Origin: Steromphala cineraria
Taxonomy: Eukaryota; Mollusca; Gastropoda; Trochida; Trochidae
DNA: 64,000 nucleotides
Direction of reading: 5' to 3'
NCBI GenBank assembly: GCA_916613615.1
Contig: OU744731.1
Coordinates: forward strand, 61,406,880 to 61,470,879
Shown: positions 1-11,900 of the stretch, piece after piece
Layout: each line of letters opens with the position of its first letter
How positions within the stretch are numbered: the stretch's first letter is position 1
Notes under the pieces: model-generated
Told to the model about the DNA's origin: nothing
Seen by the model: the letters and a program-made list of their open reading frames with translations, nothing else
The model's database searches: none
Made by a program: the position numbers and the translations under genes

Positions 1-3000
1 TTTTAAATTTGGAAGAAAAAGGCAAGGTTTAGTTGATTAAAAAGGGACTTCCGTTTTGTTTCGGCTTCAAAACTATCTTTAATAAACTTATCAGCAGTGT
101 CACTTGAATGTGGCAAGTTTAGTGAAGATAGATTTAAAGATGAATCAAAAAGAAAATAAAAACAGTTAATTTAATCGAAATGGACGACTTTCATCTGATG
201 GATGACTTTCAAAATGAAAAGAATGTTGTTTTAAGAAGGCCCCGCTGAAAATTGAATATGAAATCATTTTAAAGATATGTTATAAACATGAGGCTTCATG
301 AATGAGTTTGATGTTTTAAATTTGGAAGAGAAAAGGCAAGCTTTAGTTGATTAAAAAGGGACTTCATTTTTGTTTCGGCTTCAAAACTATCTTTATTAAA
401 CTTATCAGCAGCGTCACTTGAATGTGCCAAGTTTAATGAAGATAGATTTAAAGATGAATCAAAAAGAAAATAAAAACAGTTAATTTAATCGAAATGGACG
501 ACTTTCATCTGATGGATGACTTTCAAAATGAAAAGAATGTTGTTTTAAGAAGGCCCCGCTGAAAATTGAATATGAAATCATTTTAAAGATATGTTATAAA
601 CATGAGGCTTCATGAATGAGTTTGATGTTTTAAATTTGGAAGAGAAAAGGCAAGCTTTAGTTGATTAAAAAGGGACATCCTTTTTGTTTCGGCTTCAAAA
701 CTATCTTTATTAAACTTATCAGCAGCGTCACTTGAATGTGCCAAGTTTAATGAAGATAGATTTAAAGATGAATCAAAAAGAAAATTAAAACAGTTAATTT
801 AATCGAAATGGACGACTTTCATCTGATGGATGACTTTCAAAATGAAAAGAATGTTGTTTTAAGAAGGCCCCGCTGAAAATTGAATATGAAATCATTTTAA
901 AGATATGTTATAAACATGAGGCTTCATGAATGAGTTTGATGTTTTAAATTTGGAAGAGAAAAGGCAAGCTTTAGTTGATTAAAAAGGGACATCCTTTTTG
1001 TTTCGGCTTCAAAACTATCTTTATTAAACTTATCAGCAGCGTCACTTGAATGTGCCAAGTTTAATGAAGATAGATTTAAAGATGAATCAAAAAGAAAATT
1101 AAAACAGTTAATTTAATCGAAATGGACGACTTTTATCTGATGGATGACTATCAAAATGAAAATCATGTTGTTTTGAGAAGGCCTCGCTGAAAATTGAATT
1201 TGAAATCATTTTAAAGATATGTTATAAACATGAGGCTTTAAGATGAGTTTGATGTTTTAAATTTGGAAGAGAATAGGCAAGCTTTAGTTGATCAAAAAGG
1301 GACTTCCTTTTTGTTTTCGACTTCAAAACTATCTTTAATAAACTTAAAAACAGTTAATTTAATCGAAATTGACGACTTTCATCTGATGGATGACTATCAA
1401 AATGAAAAGAATGATGTTTTGAGAAGGCCTCGCTGAAAATTGAATTTGAAATCATTTTAAAGATATGTTATAAACATGAGGCTTTATGAATGAAGTTGAT
1501 GTTTTAAATTTGGAAGAAAAAGGCAAGGTTTAGTTGATTAAAAAGGGACTTCCGTTTTGTTTCGGCTTCAAAAATATCTTTAATAAACTTATCAGCAGTG
1601 TCACTTGAATGTGGCAAGTTTAGTGAAGATAGATTTAAAGATGAATCAAAAAGAAAATAAAAACAGTTAATTTAATCAAAATGGACGACTTTCATCTGAT
1701 GGATGACTTTCAAAATGAGAAAAATGATCTTATTAGATGGCCACGTTGAAAATTGAATTTGAAATCATTTTAAAGATATGTTATAAACATGAAGTTTTAT
1801 GAATGAGTTTGATGTTTGTAATTTTGAAGAGAATAGGCAAGCTTTAGCTGATTAAAAAGGGACTTCCTTTTTGTTTCGGCTTCAAAACTATCTTTATTAA
1901 ACTTATCAGCAGCGTCACTTGAATGTGCCAAGTTTAATGAAGATAGATTTAAAGATGAATGAAAAAGAAAATTAAAACAGTTAATTTAATCGAAATGGAC
2001 GACTTTCATCTGATGGATGACTATCAAAATGAAAAGAATGATGTTTTGAGAAGGCCTCGCTGAAAATTGAATTTGAAATCATTTTAAAGATATGTTATAA
2101 ACATGAGGCTTTATGAATGAAGTTGATGTTTTAAATTTGGAAGAAAAAGGCAAGGTTTAGTTGATTAAAAAGGGACTTCCGTTTTGTTTCGGCTTCAAAA
2201 ATATCTTTAATAAACTTATCAGCAGTGTCACTTGAATGTGGCAAGTTTAGTGAAGATAGATTTAAAGATGAATCAAAAAGAAAATAAAAACAGTTAATTT
2301 AATCAAAATGGACGACTTTCATCTGATGGATGACTTTCAAAATGAGAAAAATGATCTTATTAGATGGCCACGTTGAAAATTGAATTTGAAATCATTTTAA
2401 AGATATGTTATAAACATGAAGTTTTATGAATGAGTTTGATGTTTGTAATTTTGAAGAGAATAGGCAAGCTTTAGCTGATTAAAAAGGGACTTCCTTTTTG
2501 TTTCGGCTTCAAAACTATCTTTATTAAACTTATCAGCAGCGTCACTTGAATGTGCCAAGTTTAATGAAGATAGATTTAAAGATGAATGAAAAAGAAAATT
2601 AAAACAGTTAATTTAATCGAAATGGACGACTTTCATCTGATGGATGACTATCACAATGAAAAGAATGATGTTTTGAGAAGGCCTCGCTGAAAATTGAATT
2701 TGAAATCATTTTTTTAAAATATGTTATAAACATGAGGCTTCATGAATGACTTTGATGTTTTAAATGTGGAAGAGAATAGGCAAGCTTTAGCTGATTTAAA
2801 CGGGACATCCTTTTTGTTTCGGTTTCAAAACTATCTTTTATAAACTTATTGGCAACGACCTTGAATGTGCCAAATTTAGTGAAGATAAATTTGAGGATGA
2901 ACCAAAAACAGAATTTGTACAGTCATTTTCATCGAAATGGACGACTTTCAAAATGAGAAATATGATCTTATTAGATGGTCCCGCTGTAAATTTAATTTGA

Positions 3001-3366
3001 AATCATTTTAAAGATATGATATAAACATGAAGTTTTATGAAAGACTTTGATGTTTTAAATTTGGAAGAGAAAGAATTTTAACAAAGGCATTATCGAACAA
3101 CCATCAATAAGCAAGCTAAAGATCAATAAAAACAGACAAAATTATCTTTTATAGACTTATCGGCAACATCAAGTGCCAAGTTAAGTGAAGATAATATTGA
3201 AGATGAATCAAAACTATAATTTGAACATTTTCTTTCATCGAAATTTCATCTGATGGATGACAATCACAGTGAGAAGAATAATGTTATTAGAAAGCCCAAT
3301 TGGAAATTGGATTTGAAATCATTGTAAAGATGTATTTAAATGAGGGATTTATGACCGACTTTGATG
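1..3366. repeat. about 313-bp satellite array, 10-11 copies
   Basis: A unit of about 313 bp recurs with starts near 1, 315, 631, 945, 1255, 1500, 1814, 2127, 2440, 2756 and 3050 (marker ATTTGGAAGAGAA). The array is already under way at base 1. The unit starting near 1255 is only about 247 bp long because it lacks the stretch around TTATCAGCAGCGTCACTTG. Copies from about 2700 onward decay, and the last is barely recognisable. The blocks near 1500-2126 and 2127-2754 are almost identical two-unit blocks, so the array has higher-order structure. No coding potential is visible. Confidence 0.93.
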
Positions 3367-3730
3367 TTAAAGGGGCAGTAGCACGTTTTTTGAGAATTTT
3401 ATATTTAAAAATTTTCACTGATAATTGTATGTTAACGCTAAATGTTTTACTTTGATAGTGTCAAAAATCTCATTACACAAGCCAATCATTCATAGTCAGA
3501 GAACAAAGTATGAAGATTTACCTAAAATCCATTGGCGGCCATTTTTTTGTGAACACCTTTAATTCATTTTGTGTAAGAAAAGGAATCGCATGGCTAAACT
3601 TTACATTATATATTTGAATTATTACTGCTCCATTTGGTTTGAATACATTGCCTTTCAATTGGAACCATTTATTTTCATTTTCCTGACATCACCTCATATT
3701 CCCTCTAAAAACGTGCTACTGCCCCTTTAA
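3367..3730 (-). mobile_element. TTAA-flanked MITE, full-length copy 1
   Basis: Both ends carry the inverted repeat TTAAAGGGGCAGTAGCACG, with the reverse complement at the right end. The interior holds blocks shared by all copies, such as the reverse complement of AAAATGGCCGCC and of GGTGTTCACACAAAA. The element is about 360 bp and has no ORF, so it is non-autonomous. The terminal TTAA fits a TTAA target duplication as in piggyBac-type transposons. Other copies lie near 19.4, 43.8, 45.1, 48.6, 56.8 and 62.7 kb. Strand is given relative to the 56.8-kb copy. This copy marks the edge of the 313-bp satellite. Confidence 0.88.
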
Positions 3731-4529
3731 AGAAACCCAGTTAAATAAAATGAAATGAATATGCAAAAAGGAGGTCTGACCAAGAAACACTTCAACGGGT
3801 CTTGATGACTAGATTTCAATGTCAAAATGATTTTGAAATGTAAGATTTTGACTTTCGGTTAAAAAGTGTACTTTTTACATATTTGTCTTTAATATGTGAA
3901 ATTGCCGAGTTTTTTTAAGAATAATTTAAAAGTTGATCCAAAAAGGCATTTTTTTGAAACTTTGAATTTAATGAGAATTTCATGACTTGTCTCCTGTATT
4001 GTTATCAATATGTACTGATTTCTTGTCAATGGCAAGATATACATTAACCAAATGCAATATCAATTATTTTAATTGATAAATGTTTTTTTATAAAACCTTC
4101 TTGATCATTTACTTTGCATATTAAATTTTAAGAAAATAAAATGAATTTAATCCAAATGGGAACGAAATTGAAGTTTGAATCAGGTTGAACAGTAACGACT
4201 CATGCTAGAGTATTATCACAATAACCGAGTGGCAATTTTACAGCCATTAGATTTTTTTAAATTTGAAATAATATTAAATTTACCACTGAAATTCTTTTTC
4301 TTGAGTCCTGATGGACCTGATGATATCAAAATTGCAGAAAAATGAACGTTTCAATGGTTTAGAACACTAAAAAACCTATGAAATGTGTATCAAAACTGAA
4401 ATGAAGTTACTACAAAGCTTTTCTGAAGTTGAAATTTTGAACTCTTGTTGACGATGAATAAAATGTTTTTAAAAAAAAACTAAATTGGAATGACTTGGTC
4501 AAATAGGAATTTCGATTAAATTTGTCTTC
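3731..4529. other. AT-rich sequence, no gene seen
   Basis: AT-rich DNA between the MITE and the first minisatellite. Short phrases resemble decayed 313-bp satellite, such as AAATTTGAA-like runs and GATGATATCAAAATT, but no unit is clear. No ORF, tRNA or splice-flanked exon was seen. Confidence 0.5.
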
Positions 4530-5048
4530 GGTTGCCTACTGGCATGGCACCCTCTGTGGGTGTCTACTGGCATGGCACCCTCTTTGGTCGTCTACTGGCA
4601 TGACACCCTCTTTTATCGTCTACTGGCATGGCACTCTCTTTGGTCGTCTACTGGCATGGCACCCTCTTTGGGTGTCAACTTGCATGGCACCCTCTTTGGT
4701 CGTCTACTGGCATGGCACCCTCATTGGTTGTCTACTGGCATGGCACCCTCATTGGTTCTCTACTGAAAGGGCACCCTCTTTGGTTGTCTACTGGCATGAC
4801 ACCCTCTTTGGTCGTCTACTGGCATGGCACCCTCTTTGGTCGTCTACTGGCATGACACCCTCATTGGTTGTCTACTGGCATGGCACCCTCATTGGTTCTC
4901 TCCTGGCATGGCACCCTCTTTCGTTGTCTACTGGCATGACACCCTCTTTGGTTGTCTACTGGCATGGCACCCTCTTTGGTTGTCTACTGGCATGGCACCC
5001 TCTTTGGTCGTCTACTGGCATGGCACCCTCTTTGGTCGTTCTCAGGCA
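4530..5048. repeat. 28-bp minisatellite (CTACTGGCATGGCACCCTC type), about 18 copies
   Basis: The unit CTACTGGCATGGCACCCTC followed by TTTGGTCGT recurs every 28 bp. Variants are GGCATGACACC, CTCATTGG and one GAAAGGGCACC unit. Because 28 is not a multiple of 3, the unit is open in several frames and produces three overlapping repetitive ORFs (4522-5100, 4560-4766, 4628-4855). None has a non-repeat domain or splice context, so they are judged non-coding. The period and the CTGGCATG anchor are shared with the larger arrays that follow, which suggests common origin. Confidence 0.93.
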
Positions 5049-5056
5049 TGTCCAGT

Positions 5057-5413
5057 TGTATGTTTGTGAAGTTGGCAACCAGGCGTCGGAAAATGTCTGA
5101 GGGGAGCGGGAACCTATCCCTAAACTAAACCTACTGAGGTGTATCCTACATTCTAAACTTGCGCATCCACACTGGGGACTGTGTGGTCCCTATCAACCAT
5201 GTGAAGCATGGTCCCTTACTCTAAACAAGGATGGACAGCCTTGTTACACCAATCCTGGCAAAGCAGTTGCAAAAAGAGAATGCTAAGAATGCAATTCTCG
5301 GAACAGTTGCCTGCAGCTATTCACCCCTAAACTATTGATGGGGAAAGCTGACATAGGACTGGACACCTCAAACAGACATATCTCCAACGCCATGGTTAAC
5401 GTCCCTTCACAAC
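5057..5413 (-). repeat. dispersed repeat, copy A (paralogue at 31.85-32.18 kb)
   Basis: About 350 bp collinear with 31847-32176. Shared blocks include AACCTACTGAGGTGTA, GCGCATCCACACTGGGGACT, CACAGTCC in reverse, and CTGCAGCT followed by TTCACCC. The copies differ by scattered substitutions and small indels, including a roughly 20-bp difference around 5271-5300. The minus strand is named because copy B is flanked by splice signals on that strand. No intact ORF is conserved between the copies. Confidence 0.85.
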
Positions 5414-5732
5414 AACAACTGGCATGGCATCCTCACATGGACCTTTGGACCGGCATGGCCCTGGGCCTTCCTCTGGACTGGCATGCCCCTTAGTCTTCCT
5501 CTGGGCTGGCATCCCTCTGGGTCTTCATCTGGCCCGGCATCCCTCTGGGTCTTCATCTGGCCCGGCATCCCTCTGGGTCTTCCTCTGGACTGGCATCCCT
5601 CTGGGTCTTCCTCTGGACTGGCATGTCCCTTGGTCTTCATCTGACCCGGCATCCCTCTGGGTCTTCCTCTGGACTGGCATGTCTCTTGGTCTTCATCTGG
5701 CCCTGGTATCCCTCTAGGTCTTCTCCTGTCCT
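5414..5732. repeat. 28-bp minisatellite, short array (about 11 units)
   Basis: Units of the GGCATCCCTCTGGGTCTTCC and GGCATGTCCCTTGGTCTTC types, 28 bp each. They belong to the same family as the giant array at 6.07-12.57 kb. The array is entered directly from the dispersed repeat and is followed by the conserved right flank at 5733-5895. ORFs on both strands (5407-5736 minus, 5424-5717 plus) are by-products of the repeat. Confidence 0.92.
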
Positions 5733-5895
5733 GCAAAATACAGTTTATTGTTTAGTAGCAATTAAGATACTTGTCATTATTAGTCAATTATTTCATTGTT
5801 TAGATGTGATTGTTTAGATTGATTAAACAAACGCATTTTAGATGCATACCATTTAAAGTCAATAATTAACAAAAACAGCTCAATCACACAACCTT
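5733..5895. repeat. conserved right flank of the minisatellite element, copy 1
   Basis: Begins TCCTGCAAAATACA and includes AATTAAGATACTTGTCATTA, TTATTTCATTGTTTAGATG and AACAAAAACAGCT. The same sequence follows the giant array at 12574-12760 and, truncated, the third array at about 26800-26920. Flanks shared at independent loci show that the arrays moved or were duplicated with surrounding sequence. Confidence 0.88.
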
Positions 5896-5914
5896 TTTCT
5901 CTGCAATATCCTAA

Positions 5915-8900
5915 CTCTCGTAAAATAAATCAGTGTTTCATATGATATTGTTTGGTTCATTTAAGCATTTGTAAAAAATTTATTTAGTGAATAAGTTGTT
6001 TTATGTTTACTTTTGTGCAAAATAGATATGATTCATACCTCCCTCGATAGCTGCATCTAGCATCGCCCACTTGGGTCTTCCTCCTGGCCCGGCATCTCCC
6101 TGGGTCTTCCTTCTGTCCCGGCATCTCCCTGGGTCTTCCTTTAGACCGACATGGCCCTGGGTCTTCCTCTGGACTGGCATCTCCCTTTGTCTTCCTTCTG
6201 GCCTGGCATGCCCCTTGGTCTTCCTTCTGGCCTGGCATCTCCCTGGGCCTTCCTTTGGACCGGCATGGCCCTGGGTCTTCCTCTGGGCTGGCATGCCCCT
6301 TGGTCTACCTTCTGGCCCGGCATCTCCCTGGGTCTTCCATTGGACCGGCATGGTCCTGGGTCTTTCTCTGGACTGGCATCTCCCTGGGTCTTCCTTTGGA
6401 CCGGCATGGCTCTGGGTCTTCCTCTGGACCGGCATTGCCCTGGATCTTCCTCTGGGCTGGCATGCCCCTTGGTCTTCCTTCTGGCCTGTCATCTCCCTTG
6501 GTCTTCCTCTTGGCAGGCATGCCCCTTGGTCTTCCTTCTGGCCCGGCATCTCCCTTGGTCTTCCTTCTGGTCAGGCATCTCCCTGGGCCTTCCTTTGGAC
6601 CGGCATGGCTCTGGGTCTTCCTCTGGGCTGGCATGCCCCTTGGTCTTCCTTCTGGCTCGGCATCTCCCGGGGTCTTCCCTTGGACCGGCATGGCCCTGGG
6701 TCTTCCTCTGGACTTGCATGTCCCTTGGTCTTCCTTTGGACCGGCATGGCCCTGGGTCTTCCTCTGGACTGGCATGCCCCTTGGTCTTTCTCTGGGCTGG
6801 CATGTCCCTTGGTCTTCATCACGCCCGGCATCCCTCTGGATCTTCCTCTGGGCCGGCATGCCCCTTGGTCTTCCTCTGGGCTGGCATGACCCTTGGTCTT
6901 CCTTCTGGCTCGGCATTTCCCTTGGTCTTCCTCTGGGCTGGCATGCCCCTTGGTCTTCCTTCTGGCCTGGCATCTCCCTTGGTCTTCCTTCTGGTCCGGC
7001 ATCTCCCTGGGTCTTCCTTTGGACCAGCATGGTCCTGGGTCTTCCTCTGGACTGGCATCTCCCTGGGTCTTCCTTTGGACCGGCATAGCCCTGAGTCTTT
7101 CTCTGGACCGGCATGGCCCTGGATCTTCCTCTGGGCTGGCATGCCCCTTGGTCTACCTTCTGGCCCGGCATCTCCCTGGGTCTTCCATTGGACCGGCATG
7201 GTCCTGGGTCTTCCTCTGGACTGGCATCTCCCTGGGTCTTCCTTTGGACCGGCATGGCCCTGGGTCTTCCTCTGGACCGGCATTGCCCTGGATCTTCCTC
7301 TGGGCTGGCATGCCCCTTGGTCTTCCTTCTGGCCTGTCATCTCCCTTGGTCTTCCTCTTGGCAGGCATGCCCCTTGGTCTTCCTTCTGGCCCGGCATCTC
7401 CCTTGGTCTTCCTTCTGGTCAGGCATCTCCCTGGGCCTTCCTTTGGACCGGCATGGCTCTGGGTCTTCCTCTGGGCTGGCATGCCCCTTGGTCTTCCTTC
7501 TGGCTCGGCATCTCCCGGGGTCTTCCCTTGGACCGGCATGCCCCTTGGTCTTCCTTCTGGCCCGGCATCTCCCTGGGTCTTCCCTTGGACCAGCTTGGCC
7601 CTGGGTCTTCCTCTGGACTGGCAAGCCCCTTGGTCTTTCTCTGGGCTGGCATCTCCCTTGGTCTTCCTTCTGGTCCGGCATCTCCCTGGGCCTTCCTTTG
7701 GACCGGCATGGCCCTGGGTCTTCCTCTGGGCTGGCATGCCCCTTGGTCTTCCTTCTTGTCCGGCATCTCCCTGGGCCTTCCTTTGGACCGGCATGGCCCT
7801 GGGTCTTCCTCTGGGCTGGCATGCCCCTTGGTCTTCCTTCTGGCCCGGCATCTCCCTTGGTCTTCCTTTGGACCGGCATGGCCCTGGGTCTTCCTCTGGA
7901 CTGGCATCTCCCTGGGTCTTCCTTTGGACCGGCTTGCCCCTTGGTCTTCCTCTGGGCTGGCATGCCCCTTGTTCTTCCTTCTGGCCCGGCATCTAGCTTG
8001 GTCTTCCTCTGGGCTGGCATGCCCCTTGGTCTTCCTTCTGGCCCGGCATCTCCCTTGGTCTTCCTTCTGGTCCGGCATCTCCCTGGGCCTTCCTTTGGAC
8101 CGACATGGCCCTGGGTCTTCCTCTGTGCTGGCATGCCCCTTGGTCTTCCTTCTGGCCCGGCATCTCCCTTGGTCTTCCTTCTGGCCCGGCATCTCCCTGG
8201 GCCTTCCTTTGGACCGGCATGGCCCTGGGTCTTCCTCTGGGCTGGCATGCCCCTTGGTCTTCCTTCTGGTCTGGCATCTCCCTTGGTCTTCCTTCTGGTC
8301 CGGCATCTCCCTGGGCCTTCCTTTGGACCGGCATGGTCCTGGGTCTTCCTCTGGGCTGGGATGCCCCTTGGTCTTCCTTCTGGCCCGGCATCTCCCTGGG
8401 TCTTCCCTTGGACCGGCATGGCCCTGGGTCTTCCTCTGGACCGGCATGTCCCTTGGTCTTCCTCTGGGCTGGCATGCCCCTTGGTCTTTCTCTGGACTGG
8501 CATGCCCCTTGGTCTTCATCTGGCTCGGCATCCTTCTGGATCTTTCTCTGGGCCTGCATGCCCCTTGGTCTTCCTTCTGGCCCGGCATCTCCCTTGGTCT
8601 TCCTCTGGGCTGGCATGCCCCTTGGTCTTCCTTCTTGTCAGGCATCTCCCTGGGCCTTCCTTTGGACCGGCATGGCCCTGGGTCTTCCTCTGGACTGGCA
8701 TCTCCCTGGGTCTTCCTTTTGACCGGCATGGCCCTGGATCTTCCTCTGGGCCGGCATCTCCCTTGGTCTTCCTCTGGGCTGGCATGTCCCTTGGTCTTCC
8801 TTCTGGCCCGGCATCTCCCTTGGTCTTCCTCTGGACTGGCATGTCCCTTGGTCTTCATCTGGCCTGGCATCTCCCTGGGTCTTCCTTTGGACCGGCATGG

Positions 8901-11900
8901 CCCTGGATCTTCCTCTGGACCGGCATGGCCCTGGATCTTCCTCTGGGCTGGCATGCCCCTTGGTCTTCCTTCTGGCCTGGCATCTTCCTTGGTCTTCCTC
9001 TTGGCAGGCATGCCCCTTGGTCTTCCTTCTGGTCTGGCATCTCTCTGGGCCTTCCTTTGGACTGGCATGGCCCTGGGTCTTCCTCTGGGCTGGGATTCCC
9101 CTTGGTCTTCCTTCTGGCCCGGCATCTTCCTTGGTCTTCCTCTTGGCAGGCATGACCCTTGGTCTTCCTTCTGGTCCGGCATCTCTCTGGGCCTTCCTTT
9201 GGACAGGCATGGCCCTGGGTCTTCCTCTGGACTGCCATGCCCCTTGGTCTTTCTCTGGACTGGCATGCCCCTTGGTCTTTCACTGGGCTGACATGTCCCT
9301 TGGTCTTCATCTGGCTCGGCATCCCTCTGGATCTTTCTCTGGGCCGGCATGCCCCTTGGTCTTCCTTCTGGCCCGGCATCTCCCTTGATCTTCCTCTGGG
9401 CTGGCATGCCCCTTGGTCTTCCTTCTTGTCCAGCATCTCCCTGGGCTTTCCTTTGGACCGGCATGGCCCTGGGTCTTCCTCTGGGCTGGCATGCCCCTTG
9501 GTCTTCCTTCTGGCCCGGCATCTCCCTGGGTCTTCCTTTGGACCGGCATGGCCCTTGGTCTTCCTTTGGACTTGAATCTCCCTGGGTCTTCCTTTGGACC
9601 GGCATGGCCCTGGATCTTCCTCTGGGCCGGCATCTCCCTTGGTCTTCCTTCTGGCCCGGCATCTCCCTTGGTCTTCCTCTGGGCTGGCATGCCCCTTGGT
9701 CTTCCTTCTGGCCCGGCATCTCCCTTGGTCTTCCCTTGGACCGGCATGGCCCTGGGTCTTCCTCTAGACTTGCATGTCCCTTGGTCTTCCTTTGGACCGG
9801 CATGGCCCTGGGTCTTCCTCTGGACTGGCATGCCCCTTGGTCTTCCTCTGGGCTGGCATGTCACTTGGTCTTCATAACACCCGGCATCCCTCTGGATGTT
9901 CCTCTGGGCCGGCATGCCCCTTGGTCTTCCTCTGGGCTGGCATGCCCCTTGGTCTTCCTTCTGGCCCGGCATCTAGCTTGGTCTTCCTCTGGGCTGGCAT
10001 GCCCCTTGGTCTTCCTTCTGGCCCGGCATCTCCCTTGGTCTTCCTTCTGGTCCGGCATCTCCCTGGGCCTTCCTTTGGACCGGCATGGCCCTGGGTCTTC
10101 CTCCGGGTTGGCATGCCCCTTGGTCTTCCTTCTGGCCCGGCATCTCCCTTGGTCTTCCTTCTGGCCCGGCATCTCCCTGGGCCTTCCTTTGGACCAGCAT
10201 GGCCCTGGGTCTTCCTCTGGGCTGGCATGCCCCTTGGTCTTCCTTCTGGTCTGGCATCTCCCTTGGTCTTCCTCTGGGCTGGCATGGCCCTTGGTCTTCC
10301 ATCTGGCCCGGCATCTCCCTTGGTCTTCCTTCTGGTCCGGCATCTCCCTGGGCCTTCCTTTGGACCGGCATGGCCCTGGGTCTTCCTCTGGGCTGGGATG
10401 CCCCTTGGTCTTCCTTCTGGCCCGGCATCTCCCTGGGTCTTCCCTTGGACCGGCATGGCCCTGGGTCTTCCTCTGGACCGGCATGTCCCTTGGTCTTCCT
10501 CTGGACTGGCATGCCCCTTGGTCTTTCTCTGGACTGGCATGCCCCTTGGTCTACCTTCTGGCCCGGCATCTCCCTGGGTCTTCCTTTGGACCGGCATGGT
10601 CCTGGGTCTTCCTCTGGACTGGCATCTCCCTGGGTCTTCCTTTGGACCGGCATCTCCCTGGGTCTTCCTCTGGACTGGCATCTCCCTGGGTCTTCCTTTG
10701 GACCGGCATGGCCCTGGGTCTTCCTCTGGACCGGCATGGCCCTGGGTCTTCCTCTGGGCTGGCATGCCCCTTGGTCTTCCTTCTGGCCTGTCATCTCCCT
10801 TGGTCTTCCTCTTGGCAGGCATGCCCCTTTGTCTTCCTTCTGGCCCGAAACCTTCCTTGGTCTTCCTTCTGGTCCGGCATCTCCCTGGGCCTTCCTTTGG
10901 ACCGGCATGGCCCTGGGTCTTCCTCTGGGCTGGCATGCCCCTTGGTCTTCCTTCTGGCTTGGCATCTCCCTGGGTCTTCCCTTGGACCGGCATGGCCCTG
11001 GGTCTTCCTCTGGACTGGCATGCCCCTTGGTCTTTCTCTGGGCTGGCATGTCCCTTGGTCTTCATCACGCCCGGCATCCCTCTGGATCTTCCTCTGGGCC
11101 GGCATGCCCCTTGGTCTTCCTCTGGGCTGGCATGACCCTTGGTCTTCCTTCTGGTTGGCATCTCCCTTGGTCTTCCTCTGGGCTGGCATGCCCCTTGGTC
11201 TTCCTTCTGGCCCGGCATCTCCTTTGGTCTTCCTTCTGGTCTGGCATCTCCCTGGGCCTTCCTTTGGACCGGCATGGCCCTGGGTCTTCCTCTGGGCTGG
11301 CATGGCCCTGGGTCTTCCTCTGGGCTGGCATCTCCCTTGGTCTTCCTTCTGGTCCGGCATCTCCCTGGGCCTTCCTTTGGACCGGCATGGCCCTGGGTCT
11401 TCCTCTGGGCTGGCATGCCCCTTGGTCTTCCTTCTGGCCCGGCATCTCCCTTGGTCTTCCTCTGGGCTGGCATGCCCCTTGGTCTTCCTTCTGGCCAGGC
11501 ATCTCCCTTGGTCTTCCTCTGGGCTGGCATGCCCCTTGGTCTTCCTTCTGGTCCGGCATCTCCCTGGGCCTTCCTTTGGACCGGCATGGCCCTGGGTCTT
11601 CCTCTGGGCTGGCATGCCCCTTGGTCTTCCTTCTGGTCCGGCATCTCCCTGGGCCTTCCTTTGGACCGGCATGGCCCTGGGTCTTCCTCTGGGCTGGCAT
11701 GCCCCTTGGTCTTCCTTCTGGCCCGGCATCTCCCTGGGTCTTCCCTTGGACCGGCATGGCCCTGGGTCTTCCTCTGGACTTGCATGTCCCTTGGTCTTTC
11801 TTTGGACCGGCATGGCCCTGGGTCTTCCTCTGGGCTGGCATGCCCCTTGGTCTTCTTTCTGGCCCGGCATCTCCCTTGGTCTTCCTTCTGGCCCGGCATC

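Noticed and set aside
4522..5100. 192-codon ORF of repeated YWHGTL/LLAWHPLW
   Set aside because: A 28-bp repeat read through; three overlapping frames show the same peptides shifted.
6151..9291. 1046-codon plus-strand ORF (and similar ORFs up to 1082 codons at 9349-12597)
   Set aside because: It is only the 28/29-bp minisatellite read in one of many open frames. It switches repeat register, has no non-repeat part, and equally long ORFs exist on the other strand.
7419..9803. 794-codon minus-strand ORF rich in GPEGRPRGMP-like repeats, superficially collagen- or protamine-like
   Set aside because: No strict Gly-X-Y periodicity, no signal peptide or splice context, and it coincides with the same stop-poor array.
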